A stretch of 31,055 bases of DNA, from positions 1 to 31,055 of the forward strand of contig JBIITN010000021.1 of NCBI GenBank assembly GCA_044340485.1. The letters are read 5' to 3'. This DNA is from UBA2093 sp044340485 (GTDB lineage: Bacteria > Actinomycetota > Acidimicrobiia > Acidimicrobiales > Ilumatobacteraceae). This document shows positions 1 through 7,544 of the stretch, one piece after another (within the stretch, counting starts at the first letter, position 1; each line of letters opens with the position of its first letter). The notes under the pieces were generated by a model. The model was not told where the DNA came from and searched no databases. It saw only the letters and a program-made list of their open reading frames with translations. Both the position numbers and the translations under genes were made by a program.

Positions 1-216
1 CTGGTGCGCCTTGTGGACCCGTTGCGCCTTGTGGACCTATCGCACCCGCTTCGCCTTGTGGACCAATGATGCCTTGTGGTCCCATTAATCCCTGGATGCC
101 TTGAGTGCCTGGTGCGCCTTGTGGACCCGTTGCGCCTTGTGGACCTATCGCACCCGCTTCGCCTTGTGGACCAATGATGCCTTGTGGTCCCATTAATCCC
201 TGGATGCCTTGAGTGC
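1..216. repeat. Two perfect 108-bp tandem repeats in the collagen-like gene
   Basis: Bases 1-108 and 109-216 are identical by eye. Each unit encodes 36 residues, i.e. 12 Gly-X-Y triplets, so the array stays in frame. A third unit starts at 217 but diverges after about seven bases. The array may continue beyond the left edge. Shorter nested repeats lie at about 262-297 (two 18-bp units encoding GARGEK) and about 298-333 (four 9-bp units encoding GAT). Confidence 0.93.
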
Positions 217-535
217 CTGGTGCCCCATTGGTGTCACCGGTCACGCTTGTTCCGTCAGCACCTTTTTCTCCGCGTGCACCTTTTTCTCCGCGTGCACCTG
301 TTGCACCTGTTGCACCTGTTGCACCTGTTGCACCAGGTGATCCAGGTGATCCAGTAGTTGGAACTCCGAGGTCAGTTGGCTGAATGGTTCCTCGCGCTCG
401 TGCTTCGTTATCAGAAGAGCATGCACGCACCAGCGATAATAACGCAAGCAACAGTGCAATTGTTGCAATTATCAATGCGAACATCCCGAATCGGCGATTG
501 TTTGTATGTGAAAGGTTGTGTGAAGTAACTGACAT
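1..535 (-). CDS. Collagen-like (Gly-X-Y) repeat surface protein, membrane-anchored, partial
   Basis: The frame is open from an ATG at 535 down to base 1, so the C-terminus lies outside the window. The first 16 residues are polar and basic. A strongly hydrophobic segment follows (about residues 17-38), ending LVRAC, which is either a signal anchor or a poor lipobox with Cys39. From about residue 62 onward nearly all sequence is Gly-X-Y: GSPGSP, four GAT triplets, two GARGEK blocks, a short break (TSVTGDTNGA), then a 36-residue block of 12 triplets rich in GPQ, GIQ and GIIG repeated identically twice. This pattern is known from bacterial collagen-like triple-helical surface proteins. The exported, cell-surface role is inferred. 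A promoter-like TTGACA/TATCAC pair lies just upstream. No strong ribosome binding site is visible before the ATG. The gene is divergent from the regulator at 660. Confidence 0.85.
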   Translation of the reverse strand, partial: MSVTSHNLSHTNNRRFGMFALIIATIALLLALLSLVRACSSDNEARARGTIQPTDLGVPTTGSPGSPGATGATGATGATGARGEKGARGEKGADGTSVTGDTNGAPGTQGIQGLMGPQGIIGPQGEAGAIGPQGATGPQGAPGTQGIQGLMGPQGIIGPQGEAGAIGPQGATGPQGAP

Positions 536-560
536 GATGAATACACTTTCAAGGAGTTGA

Positions 561-588
561 GTGATACGGTACGTTTTGTCCTTGTCAA
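561..588 (-). promoter_or_regulatory. Candidate promoter of the collagen-like gene
   Basis: On the minus strand TTGACA (583-588) is followed after 16 bases by TATCAC (561-566), close to a vegetative -35/-10 pair. It would start transcription about 20 bases before the ATG at 535. The 124-bp gap to the divergent regulator gene holds nothing else that I recognise. The call rests only on consensus similarity. Confidence 0.5.
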
Positions 589-659
589 ACTTTTTGCAAA
601 GCCTTCACGTTTTGTTGTTTTTTATTGGCACGAAGTAAACATTTTGTTGGAAAGCACGT

Positions 660-1355
660 ATGACTTTTGAAGATCTGCCTAATGCATTGCTGGTAGAGGA
701 TGACCCCGATGACCGCCTGCAAGTGCGTCTTCAATTGGAACTGATGGGATTTGTTGTGTACGACACACCATCGCCCAAAGAGGCTGAAGAGTTATTTCCG
801 CTCCGCGATTACAGCATTGTGCTGATTCATTTAGGGCATGCACCGCTAGAAAGCATGCAGATTTGTCGATCCATTCGAGCTGTATCCACGGTTCCCATCA
901 TCATGTTGACGAAACGAGATGAAGTAGTCGACGAAGAGATGGTGTTAAGCGCTGGTGCTGACGATTACATCACCAAACCGATTGTTCCTCGGATTCTTAC
1001 TTCACGAATTACTCAACAAGTAAAAAGAGGACAGACGCAACGCGCACCACGAGCAAATGTGCTGACGTGGGAAAATCTTGAAATGGATCTCAGTCAGCAC
1101 AGCTTTACTGTGAACAAAAAAGAAGTGATGTTGACTAATAGCGAGTATCAGTTCTTGCAACTCCTTATGGCGAATCCAAAGAGAATCTTTACTCGACAGC
1201 AAATCATGGAATCAATCGACGCGTTCCGCCTAGAAAGTTCAGCACATGCTGTCGACAGTCATGCGTCACGATTGCGGAAAAAGATTAAAGACAGTGGCGG
1301 ACCAGACGTCATCAAGGTTGTGCGAAGCGTCGGGTTCCGTTTAGCAGCGACCTGA
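660..1355 (+). CDS. OmpR/PhoB-family response regulator with atypical receiver (His at phospho-acceptor site)
   Basis: The 231-residue protein has the length of an OmpR-type regulator. The receiver domain (about 8-118) keeps the acidic pocket (VEDDPDD, 12-18), the switch Thr (MLTKR) and the conserved Lys (ITKP). The position that should carry the phosphorylated Asp (VLLDL in typical members) reads VLIHL, with His57 (codon 828-830). The C-terminal winged helix (about 135-231) is typical, with SEYQFLQLL, VDSHASRLRKKI and VRSVGFRL. It therefore probably binds DNA but is unlikely to be switched by ordinary aspartyl phosphorylation. No histidine kinase is nearby. GGAAAG lies ahead of the ATG. A divergent collagen-like gene is the natural candidate target, by position only. 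Confidence 0.9.
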   Translation: MTFEDLPNALLVEDDPDDRLQVRLQLELMGFVVYDTPSPKEAEELFPLRDYSIVLIHLGHAPLESMQICRSIRAVSTVPIIMLTKRDEVVDEEMVLSAGADDYITKPIVPRILTSRITQQVKRGQTQRAPRANVLTWENLEMDLSQHSFTVNKKEVMLTNSEYQFLQLLMANPKRIFTRQQIMESIDAFRLESSAHAVDSHASRLRKKIKDSGGPDVIKVVRSVGFRLAAT

Positions 1356-1365
1356 GTAATGGGTG

Positions 1366-2016
1366 TTATAGACGCGCACCCAAGCCGATGAAATAGCGAT
1401 CGGACAAATTAGTGATTGTGTGCGCTGGTCCATAAGGATCAAGTCCAGATGGCATGGCGATTGCGATGCTGGATACGCCGTGAGCGATTGCCCACAAACC
1501 GCGAGCAGTACGGTCTACGTCTTTTACAGCAATTGGCAACGAGCCATCGCGTTGACATCGTTCAACATTTCTCAATAGCCCCAAGTACGCGGTTGCTCCC
1601 AGCATGCGAAATGGTAAATCTGCAGCTGTTGCATCGGGAGAGCATGGGTTCATAAATAGTGATTTGTACGATTCGGGATGCGCTAGTGCGTATTCCAGAT
1701 AGGCGAGTCCACGTGCACGTAACTGTTGTAGCGGTGAGCGTATTTTGGTGACACGTGATTCAATGAAATCGCCGAAATCTGCCATCCCACGTGCATGGAC
1801 TTCTCGAAACAAGTCGTCTTTGTCAGCAAAGTGGGCATACAACGCTGGGGGCGTCACACCTACGCGAGACACGATGGCGCTGATCGACACTCGATCTTCG
1901 TGGCCTTTCTCCCGTAGGAGCGCTACCGCAGCATCAAGCAGTTCATCACGAAGCAGTGCACCTTCGCCACGAGCGTGGCGGACTCGAGGCGTGGGGCGTG
2001 CTGCACGGGCGGGCAT
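1366..2016 (-). CDS. TetR/AcrR-family transcriptional repressor
   Basis: This is a 216-residue TetR-type regulator. The N-terminal helix-turn-helix covers about residues 25-70: a helix LLDAAVALLREKG, the turn region VSISAIVSRVGVTPPALYAHF, then KDDLF. The remainder is an alpha-helical ligand-binding and dimerisation domain with weak conservation, as usual for the family. It is divergent from an MFS efflux gene, with 82 bp between the starts and a perfect palindrome in that gap. The usual logic is repression of the pump and of itself, relieved by a pump substrate. The ligand cannot be read from the sequence. Residues 1-20 are Arg/Pro-rich and may be a flexible arm that contacts DNA. Confidence 0.9.
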   Translation of the reverse strand: MPARAARPTPRVRHARGEGALLRDELLDAAVALLREKGHEDRVSISAIVSRVGVTPPALYAHFADKDDLFREVHARGMADFGDFIESRVTKIRSPLQQLRARGLAYLEYALAHPESYKSLFMNPCSPDATAADLPFRMLGATAYLGLLRNVERCQRDGSLPIAVKDVDRTARGLWAIAHGVSSIAIAMPSGLDPYGPAHTITNLSDRYFIGLGARL

Positions 2017-2046
2017 GACTGCGAGTGTACTTGCTTGAGTTATCCT

Positions 2047-2070
2047 ATTAAGTTAGTGTATTAACTTAAT
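2047..2070. promoter_or_regulatory. Palindromic operator between tetR-type and MFS genes
   Basis: ATTAAGTTA (2047-2055) and TAACTTAAT (2062-2070) are perfect 9-bp inverted arms around the spacer GTGTAT. Promoter-like hexamers overlap the palindrome in both directions: TATTAA (2060-2065) as a -10 for the MFS gene, and TTAAGT plus TAGGAT for the regulator. A TetR dimer bound here would block both. Its location in the divergent promoter and its symmetry support the call; binding is inferred. Confidence 0.8.
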
Positions 2071-2098
2071 TCGTGTAATCGTAACTAGGGGAAATGCC

Positions 2099-3649
2099 AT
2101 GTCGATCGAATCTGTGCCGGTGATGCCAGAGCGCAAGGGACTCATCCTTGCGGTTGTCTGTATCGCCACATATGCCGTCTTGGTAGAGGGATCCATTGTC
2201 AACATTGCTTTGCCGTCCATTGTGCGACAGTTGAACGCAGACACAACAGAACTGAAGTGGATCGTCGATGCGTACAACCTCGTGTTCGCCGCGTTGGTGT
2301 TGGTGGGTGGATCCTTGAGTGACAAATTCGGGCGTCGACGTTTTCTTGCATTGGGATTGGTGATTTTTGGTATCGGAAACGCTATTGCCGCACTTGCTAA
2401 CGACACTGGTTTACTCATCACATCACGTGGTGTGATGGGTCTTGGTGCTGCGCTTGTGTTTCCTACAACATTGTCGATCATCACAAACACATTTACCGAA
2501 CGTGGCGAGCGCGCAAAAGCAATTGGTCTGTGGGGTGCAATGACAGGACTTGGCGTTGCATCCGGTCCGATCATTGGCGGATGGTTGCTGGAGTCGTTCT
2601 ATTGGGGATCAGTCTTTGTAGTGATGGTGCCCGCTGCGATGATCGGAGTTGTCGCAACGCTGATGTTCATCCCTGAAAGCCGAGATCCGGAATCGCCACC
2701 AATCGACTGGGGTGGTGTTGCGCTTTCTACGGTGGCGCTCGCAGCACTCGTTGCGGCGATCATTCAAGGCCCGTCATGGGGTTGGCTTGATGGGAAAACC
2801 CTCAGTGGCTTTGGCATAGCTGTGGTATTCGCAGTGCTTTTTATTGGTTGGGAGAGAAAACAAGACGAGCCAATGCTTGATGTGTTGTTATTTAAGAACG
2901 CTCGATTCAGCGCAGCGAGCGGATCAATCACTGCTGCATTCTTTGCATTGTTTGGTTTCATCTTTCTTGTCACGCAGTACTTTCAGTTTGTGCGTGGATA
3001 CGGCACTTTAAGTAGTGGCCTTCGTACGTTGCCAGTTGCTATCTCCATCGCAACAGCAGCTATTACGGGCACCCGACTTGCGGTGAAGTATGGCAACCGC
3101 ACCGTTGTCGCAACAGGATTGACGTTGATGAGTATCGCGTTTTTCTGGATCGCTTTCTTTATGGATCGTAATTATCCATATGAATTAATCGTATTGAACA
3201 TGATTGTCATGGGGCTGGGTATTGGTTTCACCACGGCCCCGGCAACTGAATCGATCATGGGCGCAGTTTCGAAAGAAAAAGCTGGTCAAGGATCTGGCGT
3301 GAATGACGCAACACGTGAAGTGGGTGGCACGTTAGGAGTTGCTGTTATTGGCAGCGTATATGCGTCGATGTACGCGTCACAGTTGGACTCAAGCAGTGCG
3401 TGGCAATCAGTTCCCAGCGAGCTTTTGTCCCAAGCTGAAGACGGTGTTGGCATCGCACTTGGTGTCACCGAAGGTGCGAGAGAGACTCTTGGTAACGATG
3501 TTGTTGTGCAATTGCAAAGCGACGTGATTGAAGCCTTTATTCGTGGCTTATCAATCGGTTGTGTTGTTGCGGGAGTGGTGACCCTTATAGGAGCAGCAGC
3601 AGCGGCTCGGTTTTTGCCTGCTCGACCGCAAGTGCCGCAGGCAACGTGA
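2099..3649 (+). CDS. MFS multidrug efflux transporter, DHA2 (EmrB/QacA, 14-TM) type
   Basis: A 516-residue, highly hydrophobic integral membrane protein. The length and pattern fit the 14-helix drug:H+ antiporter 2 subfamily. Visible signatures are the helix-1 region SIVNIALPSI (32-41), the WIVDAYNL segment (54-61), motif A (GGSLSDKFGRRR, 70-81) and motif C (GLGVASGPIIGGW) in helix 5. A hydrophilic loop (about residues 195-205) follows helix 6. These proteins export drugs, dyes or lipophilic compounds across the cytoplasmic membrane using the proton gradient; the substrate here is unknown. Regulation by the divergent TetR protein is strongly suggested by the shared operator. The TGA stop (3647-3649) directly abuts the stop of the convergent methyltransferase gene, with no terminator visible between them. 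Confidence 0.92.
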   Translation: MSIESVPVMPERKGLILAVVCIATYAVLVEGSIVNIALPSIVRQLNADTTELKWIVDAYNLVFAALVLVGGSLSDKFGRRRFLALGLVIFGIGNAIAALANDTGLLITSRGVMGLGAALVFPTTLSIITNTFTERGERAKAIGLWGAMTGLGVASGPIIGGWLLESFYWGSVFVVMVPAAMIGVVATLMFIPESRDPESPPIDWGGVALSTVALAALVAAIIQGPSWGWLDGKTLSGFGIAVVFAVLFIGWERKQDEPMLDVLLFKNARFSAASGSITAAFFALFGFIFLVTQYFQFVRGYGTLSSGLRTLPVAISIATAAITGTRLAVKYGNRTVVATGLTLMSIAFFWIAFFMDRNYPYELIVLNMIVMGLGIGFTTAPATESIMGAVSKEKAGQGSGVNDATREVGGTLGVAVIGSVYASMYASQLDSSSAWQSVPSELLSQAEDGVGIALGVTEGARETLGNDVVVQLQSDVIEAFIRGLSIGCVVAGVVTLIGAAAAARFLPARPQVPQAT

Positions 3650-4489
3650 TTAGCACTTACCTCCGCAAGCACATGCTGACGGCTTGACAGCTTCGATTGT
3701 GGCAGACACGACGTAGTCGGTCACGTTGATACCGGGTGCCCAGTCTTTGATGAATTCTTTCGATTCGTCTTTTGGCTGAATGCGTATGTGGTCAAATCCT
3801 GCACTACGCATCATCTTTTCGAGGTCTTCTACCAATGATGCGTTACCCATGCAGCCAGCAATGAGCGCAGCATCGTTACGCATGTCTTCGGGCAGCTCCA
3901 CTGTTGCGACAACATCGGAAATGGCAAGTCGTCCACCTGTTTTGAGAATACGAAACGCATCTCGAAATACTTGTGGTTTGTCGGGCGACAAGTTGATAAC
4001 ACAGTTAGAAATGATCACATCTGCGGTCTCGTCCGCAATGGGCAGATGTTCAATCTCGCCAAGACGAAACTCCACATTGGTGTATTCACCTCGCGTTGCG
4101 TTAGCGCGAGCTTTTGACACCATGTCGGGCGTCATGTCGACTCCAATCACGCGACCAGTAGCACCTACTTCACGAGCGGCAAGGAAGCAGTCGAATCCGC
4201 CACCGGATCCGAGATCAACTACAACTTCGCCAGGTTGTAGAGCAGCGATTACTTTGGGATTTCCACAACCAAGACCCATGTCGGCACCTGCTGGAACAGT
4301 ATCGCGTTCTTCTTGGCTGTACCCAATGCGGGTGGAAATAAGAGTATTGATAGCGGTGTCGTCACTTGTGCCACAACAACTAGCCGCCGTGCCGCAACCG
4401 TCGCCAGCAGTGTCGGCGTTTGCGACTTGCGCGTATGTCTCGCGAACTTTACGGCGTAGATCGTCTTCATGAATCAATCCATCACTCAT
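3650..4489 (-). CDS. arsM: Arsenite S-adenosylmethionine methyltransferase
   Basis: The protein is 279 residues from the ATG at 4489. It carries a class I SAM-binding core: VVDLGSGGGFD (90-100), IGVDMTPDMV (115-124), then SNCVINLSPDK (161-171). Cysteines expected for arsenic coordination are present: Cys32/38/39 near the N-terminus, Cys75 in GLGCGNP, Cys163 in SNCVINL and Cys213 in AGCMGNA. The tail ends CACGGKC and might be an extra metal site. ArsM enzymes methylate As(III) to mono-, di- and trimethyl arsenicals in the cytoplasm. An upstream ATG at 4561 would add 24 residues, but MSDGLIHEDDL matches the usual start of the core. There is no arsR, arsenite pump or arsenate reductase in the window. 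No strong Shine-Dalgarno is visible. Confidence 0.9.
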   Translation of the reverse strand: MSDGLIHEDDLRRKVRETYAQVANADTAGDGCGTAASCCGTSDDTAINTLISTRIGYSQEERDTVPAGADMGLGCGNPKVIAALQPGEVVVDLGSGGGFDCFLAAREVGATGRVIGVDMTPDMVSKARANATRGEYTNVEFRLGEIEHLPIADETADVIISNCVINLSPDKPQVFRDAFRILKTGGRLAISDVVATVELPEDMRNDAALIAGCMGNASLVEDLEKMMRSAGFDHIRIQPKDESKEFIKDWAPGINVTDYVVSATIEAVKPSACACGGKC

Positions 4490-4581
4490 ACATTCATGTT
4501 TATCACAGGAATGTGAATCCTTCAGGGGCAGGATCCCTGGGAAACGACGACACGATGGCACCGCAGTGGTACGTTCTGGCT

Positions 4582-4986
4582 ATGTCAAAAACAGGACGTT
4601 GTCTCTGCGGAAAAATCACTTACGAGCTGACAGGAGATCCCATCGCGACGGCGGTGTGTCACTGCAGTCATTGTCAACGACAAGGCGGTAGTGCATTTTC
4701 AGTCAACGTGATTGCACATGAATCACAGCTCAAAGTGTCGGGAGATCTCGCCACGTATAACGAAATGGGTGAAAAAGGTGACCAGGTGTATGTACGTCGT
4801 CGTTTCTGTTCGTCATGCGGATCGCCGATAGTTTCTGAAATCGCATTAAGTGAAGGTGTTATCGCTCTCAAAGTGGGGACACTTGATGACACATCAGACA
4901 TCGTGCCCAATGTTGAAGCATGGTGTGTTGATCGTCAGCCGTGGGTAAAGCTCCCAGAAATGCCAATAACACTCGAACGTGAATGA
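4582..4986 (+). CDS. GFA-family (glutathione-dependent formaldehyde-activating enzyme-like) zinc protein
   Basis: A 134-residue single-domain protein with the GFA/CENP-V zinc pattern: CLC (C7, C9), CHCSHC (C26, C28, C31) and CSSCG (C76, C79). SHCQRQGGSAF and FCSSCGSPI are characteristic of the family. The fold binds two zinc ions. Family members have been linked to formaldehyde-glutathione chemistry, but most bacterial copies have no proven substrate, and actinobacteria usually use mycothiol rather than glutathione. The enzymatic name should therefore be taken as a family label only. The start at 4582 was chosen because the family begins directly with G-x-C-x-C-G; a longer reading frame begins at 4420 but runs antisense through the arsM start. 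It is divergent from arsM, with 92 bp between starts. Confidence 0.87.
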   Translation: MSKTGRCLCGKITYELTGDPIATAVCHCSHCQRQGGSAFSVNVIAHESQLKVSGDLATYNEMGEKGDQVYVRRRFCSSCGSPIVSEIALSEGVIALKVGTLDDTSDIVPNVEAWCVDRQPWVKLPEMPITLERE

Positions 4987-4996
4987 TCGCTGCTGA

Positions 4997-5026
4997 AGTA
5001 GGGCGAGATGTCAATCGTTGCCTACT
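4997..5026. terminator. Candidate bidirectional hairpin between convergent genes
   Basis: AGTAGG (4997-5002) pairs with CCTACT (5021-5026), with an inner CGA/TCG pairing. It lies in the 45-bp gap between the GFA gene and the convergent GH130 gene. There is no clear T-run, so termination is only a guess from position. Confidence 0.35.
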
Positions 5027-5031
5027 AGAAA

Positions 5032-6534
5032 TCAGAAAGACTCGAGTACTGAAGATGTCGACATCGGCTCCATTGAGTCCAATAACTCCTGAATCGAAAG
5101 AACAACGACACTGATGCGTTGATCTCCGATGCCATAGGGAATGACGAGGTGATCGCCAACAGCGAGCGCACCACAGGTGTAGACCACGTTCGGGACATAG
5201 CCATTTTGTTGGTCGGGGCGTGGTGAGATGATCGGATGGGTGGTACTCGCGATAACTTGCACCGGATTTTCGAGATCGAGAAGAAGTGCCCCTATTGAAT
5301 AGGTCCGCATCGGGCCGACTCCGTGGGTGAGAACTAGCCAACCGCGTTCGGTCTCGATGGGCGATCCACAATTGCCGAGCTGGACGACCTCCCACGGTCG
5401 TTCTGGAGATTGCAATGGCTCGGCAGTGTCCCAGCAACGTAAATCATCTGAGTAGGCAAGTGCATTATTTTCTCGGTCGGCCCGCGATAGCGCGACGAAA
5501 CGGCCACCGATCTGTCGTGGGAAAAGGGCGAGACCTTTGCCGCTTGCCGCATCACCGGCTATTGGTCCAGCATTGAACGAGAGAAAGTCTTCGGTGGTGA
5601 TCAAGTACTGGCTGATGCGGTTGCCGTCGAATGCGGTGTATGTCGCGCAATATCGTGGTGCGCTGCCATCAGTGATCTCAACGAATCGGGCATCCTCCAT
5701 TCCGAGATGCTCGTCAAGTGCTTCTGGCCACAGCACACGATCAACGAGGTTGATCTCGTTTGGAAATTCGACTGAGTATGTCCCCGCTGCAACCCGTCGC
5801 AAAAGAGTTGATGTGTCTTCTGCGTGGCGACGTGTCGCCGCATCGTGGATCAGTGCTTCGAGCCGATCTGATAATTGGTCATCATCAAAACATTCGGGAA
5901 GCGGATCGAGAACGTAATCAGCATTTTCGTGGTCATTGTCGACTTCATATAATTTGCGGTGCATGACCCCGCGATGATGTGTTCCCGGGCCAATTGTGCC
6001 GGTATGGGCGAAACTGCCTCTCGGATCGAGATGAACGAGGCCGTCTGGGCTGATCTCTCCTGTGCAAAAACCAATCGACGAACGGTGCCCTTCGCCGATG
6101 CAACGCAGGCTCATCACAAAGCGAGTGTTCACACCATCACTGGCAGATGGCAGTGCCACGATGGAGGGATTACACAGTGCTGCGCCCTCGATCGAAAACT
6201 CATGACTGAAGGCGGCTCCAAGAAGGAGAAACCTTTGCTTAGAGAACTCAATCTCTGGATCGAGGCGCACAGAAGCTAATTCCGCATGATGAATAAACTT
6301 GCGTTCGAGATCGAGATGACGATGATTGAATCGTTCATAAATCGACACAAGATGAGATTCGACTTCATCTTCTGACAGGGCGAGGACTCGGTCGATGACA
6401 GAGCCAGCCCGTGAGACGCTGGGCTCAATGTCGCCACAACCAGGCACAAAAAACCTCAGAATCACCCGTGTCGGATCTGGTCGAAGATCAATGTCTGTGT
6501 TTGTGTTGGTTGTCATGGTTTCTCGTTTTCTCAT
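5032..6534 (-). CDS. Glycoside hydrolase family 130-type protein (mannoside phosphorylase/hydrolase-like)
   Basis: 500 residues. From about residue 95 the protein resembles the five-bladed beta-propeller of GH130 (formerly DUF377). It has N-P-S-I (122-125), GMEDARF (278-284; Asp281 is the likely catalytic acid of the family E-D-x-R motif), NCGSPIETERGW, and a late NGYVPNVVYTCGAL segment. The first ~95 residues are a helical extension. GH130 members are phosphorylases or hydrolases of beta-mannosides; I cannot tell which from sequence, and the substrate is unknown. The ATG at 6534 overlaps the stop of the preceding gene by 4 bases (ATGA), giving translational coupling. An alternative ATG is at 6516 (MTTNTNT). 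It is the last gene of a GT4 / six-hairpin / GH130 cassette. Confidence 0.85.
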   Translation of the reverse strand: MRKRETMTTNTNTDIDLRPDPTRVILRFFVPGCGDIEPSVSRAGSVIDRVLALSEDEVESHLVSIYERFNHRHLDLERKFIHHAELASVRLDPEIEFSKQRFLLLGAAFSHEFSIEGAALCNPSIVALPSASDGVNTRFVMSLRCIGEGHRSSIGFCTGEISPDGLVHLDPRGSFAHTGTIGPGTHHRGVMHRKLYEVDNDHENADYVLDPLPECFDDDQLSDRLEALIHDAATRRHAEDTSTLLRRVAAGTYSVEFPNEINLVDRVLWPEALDEHLGMEDARFVEITDGSAPRYCATYTAFDGNRISQYLITTEDFLSFNAGPIAGDAASGKGLALFPRQIGGRFVALSRADRENNALAYSDDLRCWDTAEPLQSPERPWEVVQLGNCGSPIETERGWLVLTHGVGPMRTYSIGALLLDLENPVQVIASTTHPIISPRPDQQNGYVPNVVYTCGALAVGDHLVIPYGIGDQRISVVVLSIQELLDSMEPMSTSSVLESF

Positions 6535-7544
6535 TGATGTGTCAGAAGTAGCGCATTTGACCGTTGTTGGGTCGACACAAACGCAAGAGTCGACTCGGCG
6601 CCTTGGTTCAGGTTGGCGCCATGTGAATGCAAGCCGTCATAGCCGCCACCGGTCGTCGTGTCATACATGACAGTTTTTGAGTCATTCATTCCGTCGAACC
6701 ATTCCTTGGCGAGTAGCACGCCTTGTGCCCATCGTTGATCAGACGTGAACTGGTAGGCACGCCAGCACGCATCTGCAATTGTCGTCACCTCGATTGGTTG
6801 CTGGTCGAACTGCGGTCTTTTGTCGCTTACTGCGCGTCCTTGACAACCAGTTACCGATAACTGGCCAGTGGGACTTTCGCCTTCAAGTAGCCAATCGAGC
6901 ATCGTTAACCCGTGTTCGAACGATTGCGTGTCGTGCAGTGCGCTTCCAGCAGCAATTAAAGCTTCAGGCAGTACGGCATTTGCATAGGTCAGACGGGCTT
7001 CAGGCCAACGCCAGACACCGCTACCAGGGCTACCAATTGTGTTCACAGAATCTTTGAGGAGGGCACGTGCAACTTCGTTTGACGGATCCGAGGCGAGCAA
7101 CTCTGCTGCGCCGAGGGCGGCGAAAGCCATCGATCGTTTCCAGGGTGAACGTTGTTGTGCACCGACAGCGAACAATTCGCGAGCCGTATCTCGTAGTAGT
7201 GGGTCATCGTGGTGTGAAGCAGCGACACCTAGTCCCCACAGACACCGCCCCCAACAATCATCAGTTGAAGGACTGTCAATAAAGCGACCCAAACTATCCA
7301 TACGGTTAAATACGCGACCATCTGGGCTCATGGATTTCTCGCAAAAAGAAAACGCCACTCGGCATAGTCGTTCGACTCGATCGCCACCGTGGTCGCGTGA
7401 GGCGACAACCAGTAGCCGTGCGTTGTCGTCAGTGCAGTAGCCGTGTTCGGTTCGCGGTGACGAGAATTTTGCATGTTCGAACAAACCGTGATGGTCGGTC
7501 ATGGTGTCGAGATGGGTCCATAGGTCAACATGATTAAGACTCAT
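6531..7544 (-). CDS. Six-hairpin (alpha/alpha-toroid) glycosidase-like protein of a GT4-GH130 cassette
   Basis: A 337-residue predicted cytosolic protein, all-helical by pattern, with repeated Trp/Gly helix-hairpin segments: HGYCTDDNARLLVVA, DDCWGRCLWGLG, RSMAFAALGAAELL, LPEALIAAGSAL, ADACWRAYQFT. This resembles the six-hairpin glycosidase superfamily. Similar proteins are often labelled glycosyltransferase because they sit next to, or are fused to, GT4 enzymes. No confident catalytic residues are visible, although acidic residues in YCTDDNAR and STDDCWGR are plausible. The ATG at 7544 overlaps the stop of the upstream glycosyltransferase by 4 bases (ATGA). A start 13 codons earlier is less likely. 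The stop overlaps the GH130 start in the same way. A role in trimming or sensing a mannose-containing glycan is inference from the neighbours. Confidence 0.75.
   Translation of the reverse strand: MSLNHVDLWTHLDTMTDHHGLFEHAKFSSPRTEHGYCTDDNARLLVVASRDHGGDRVERLCRVAFSFCEKSMSPDGRVFNRMDSLGRFIDSPSTDDCWGRCLWGLGVAASHHDDPLLRDTARELFAVGAQQRSPWKRSMAFAALGAAELLASDPSNEVARALLKDSVNTIGSPGSGVWRWPEARLTYANAVLPEALIAAGSALHDTQSFEHGLTMLDWLLEGESPTGQLSVTGCQGRAVSDKRPQFDQQPIEVTTIADACWRAYQFTSDQRWAQGVLLAKEWFDGMNDSKTVMYDTTTGGGYDGLHSHGANLNQGAESTLAFVSTQQRSNALLLTHQ

Noticed and set aside
3780..4472. Long plus-strand frame of 230 codons
   Set aside because: It lies fully antisense to arsM, which has clear motifs; its own translation shows no recognisable domain.
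4492..4518. ATTCA/TGAAT inverted repeat before arsM as an ArsR operator
   Set aside because: The matching arms are only about 5 bases, with a long spacer and no arsR gene nearby.
4420..4581. Extended N-terminus for the GFA-family gene
   Set aside because: It would run antisense through the arsM start region, and the family begins at the G-x-C-x-C-G motif reached from the ATG at 4582.
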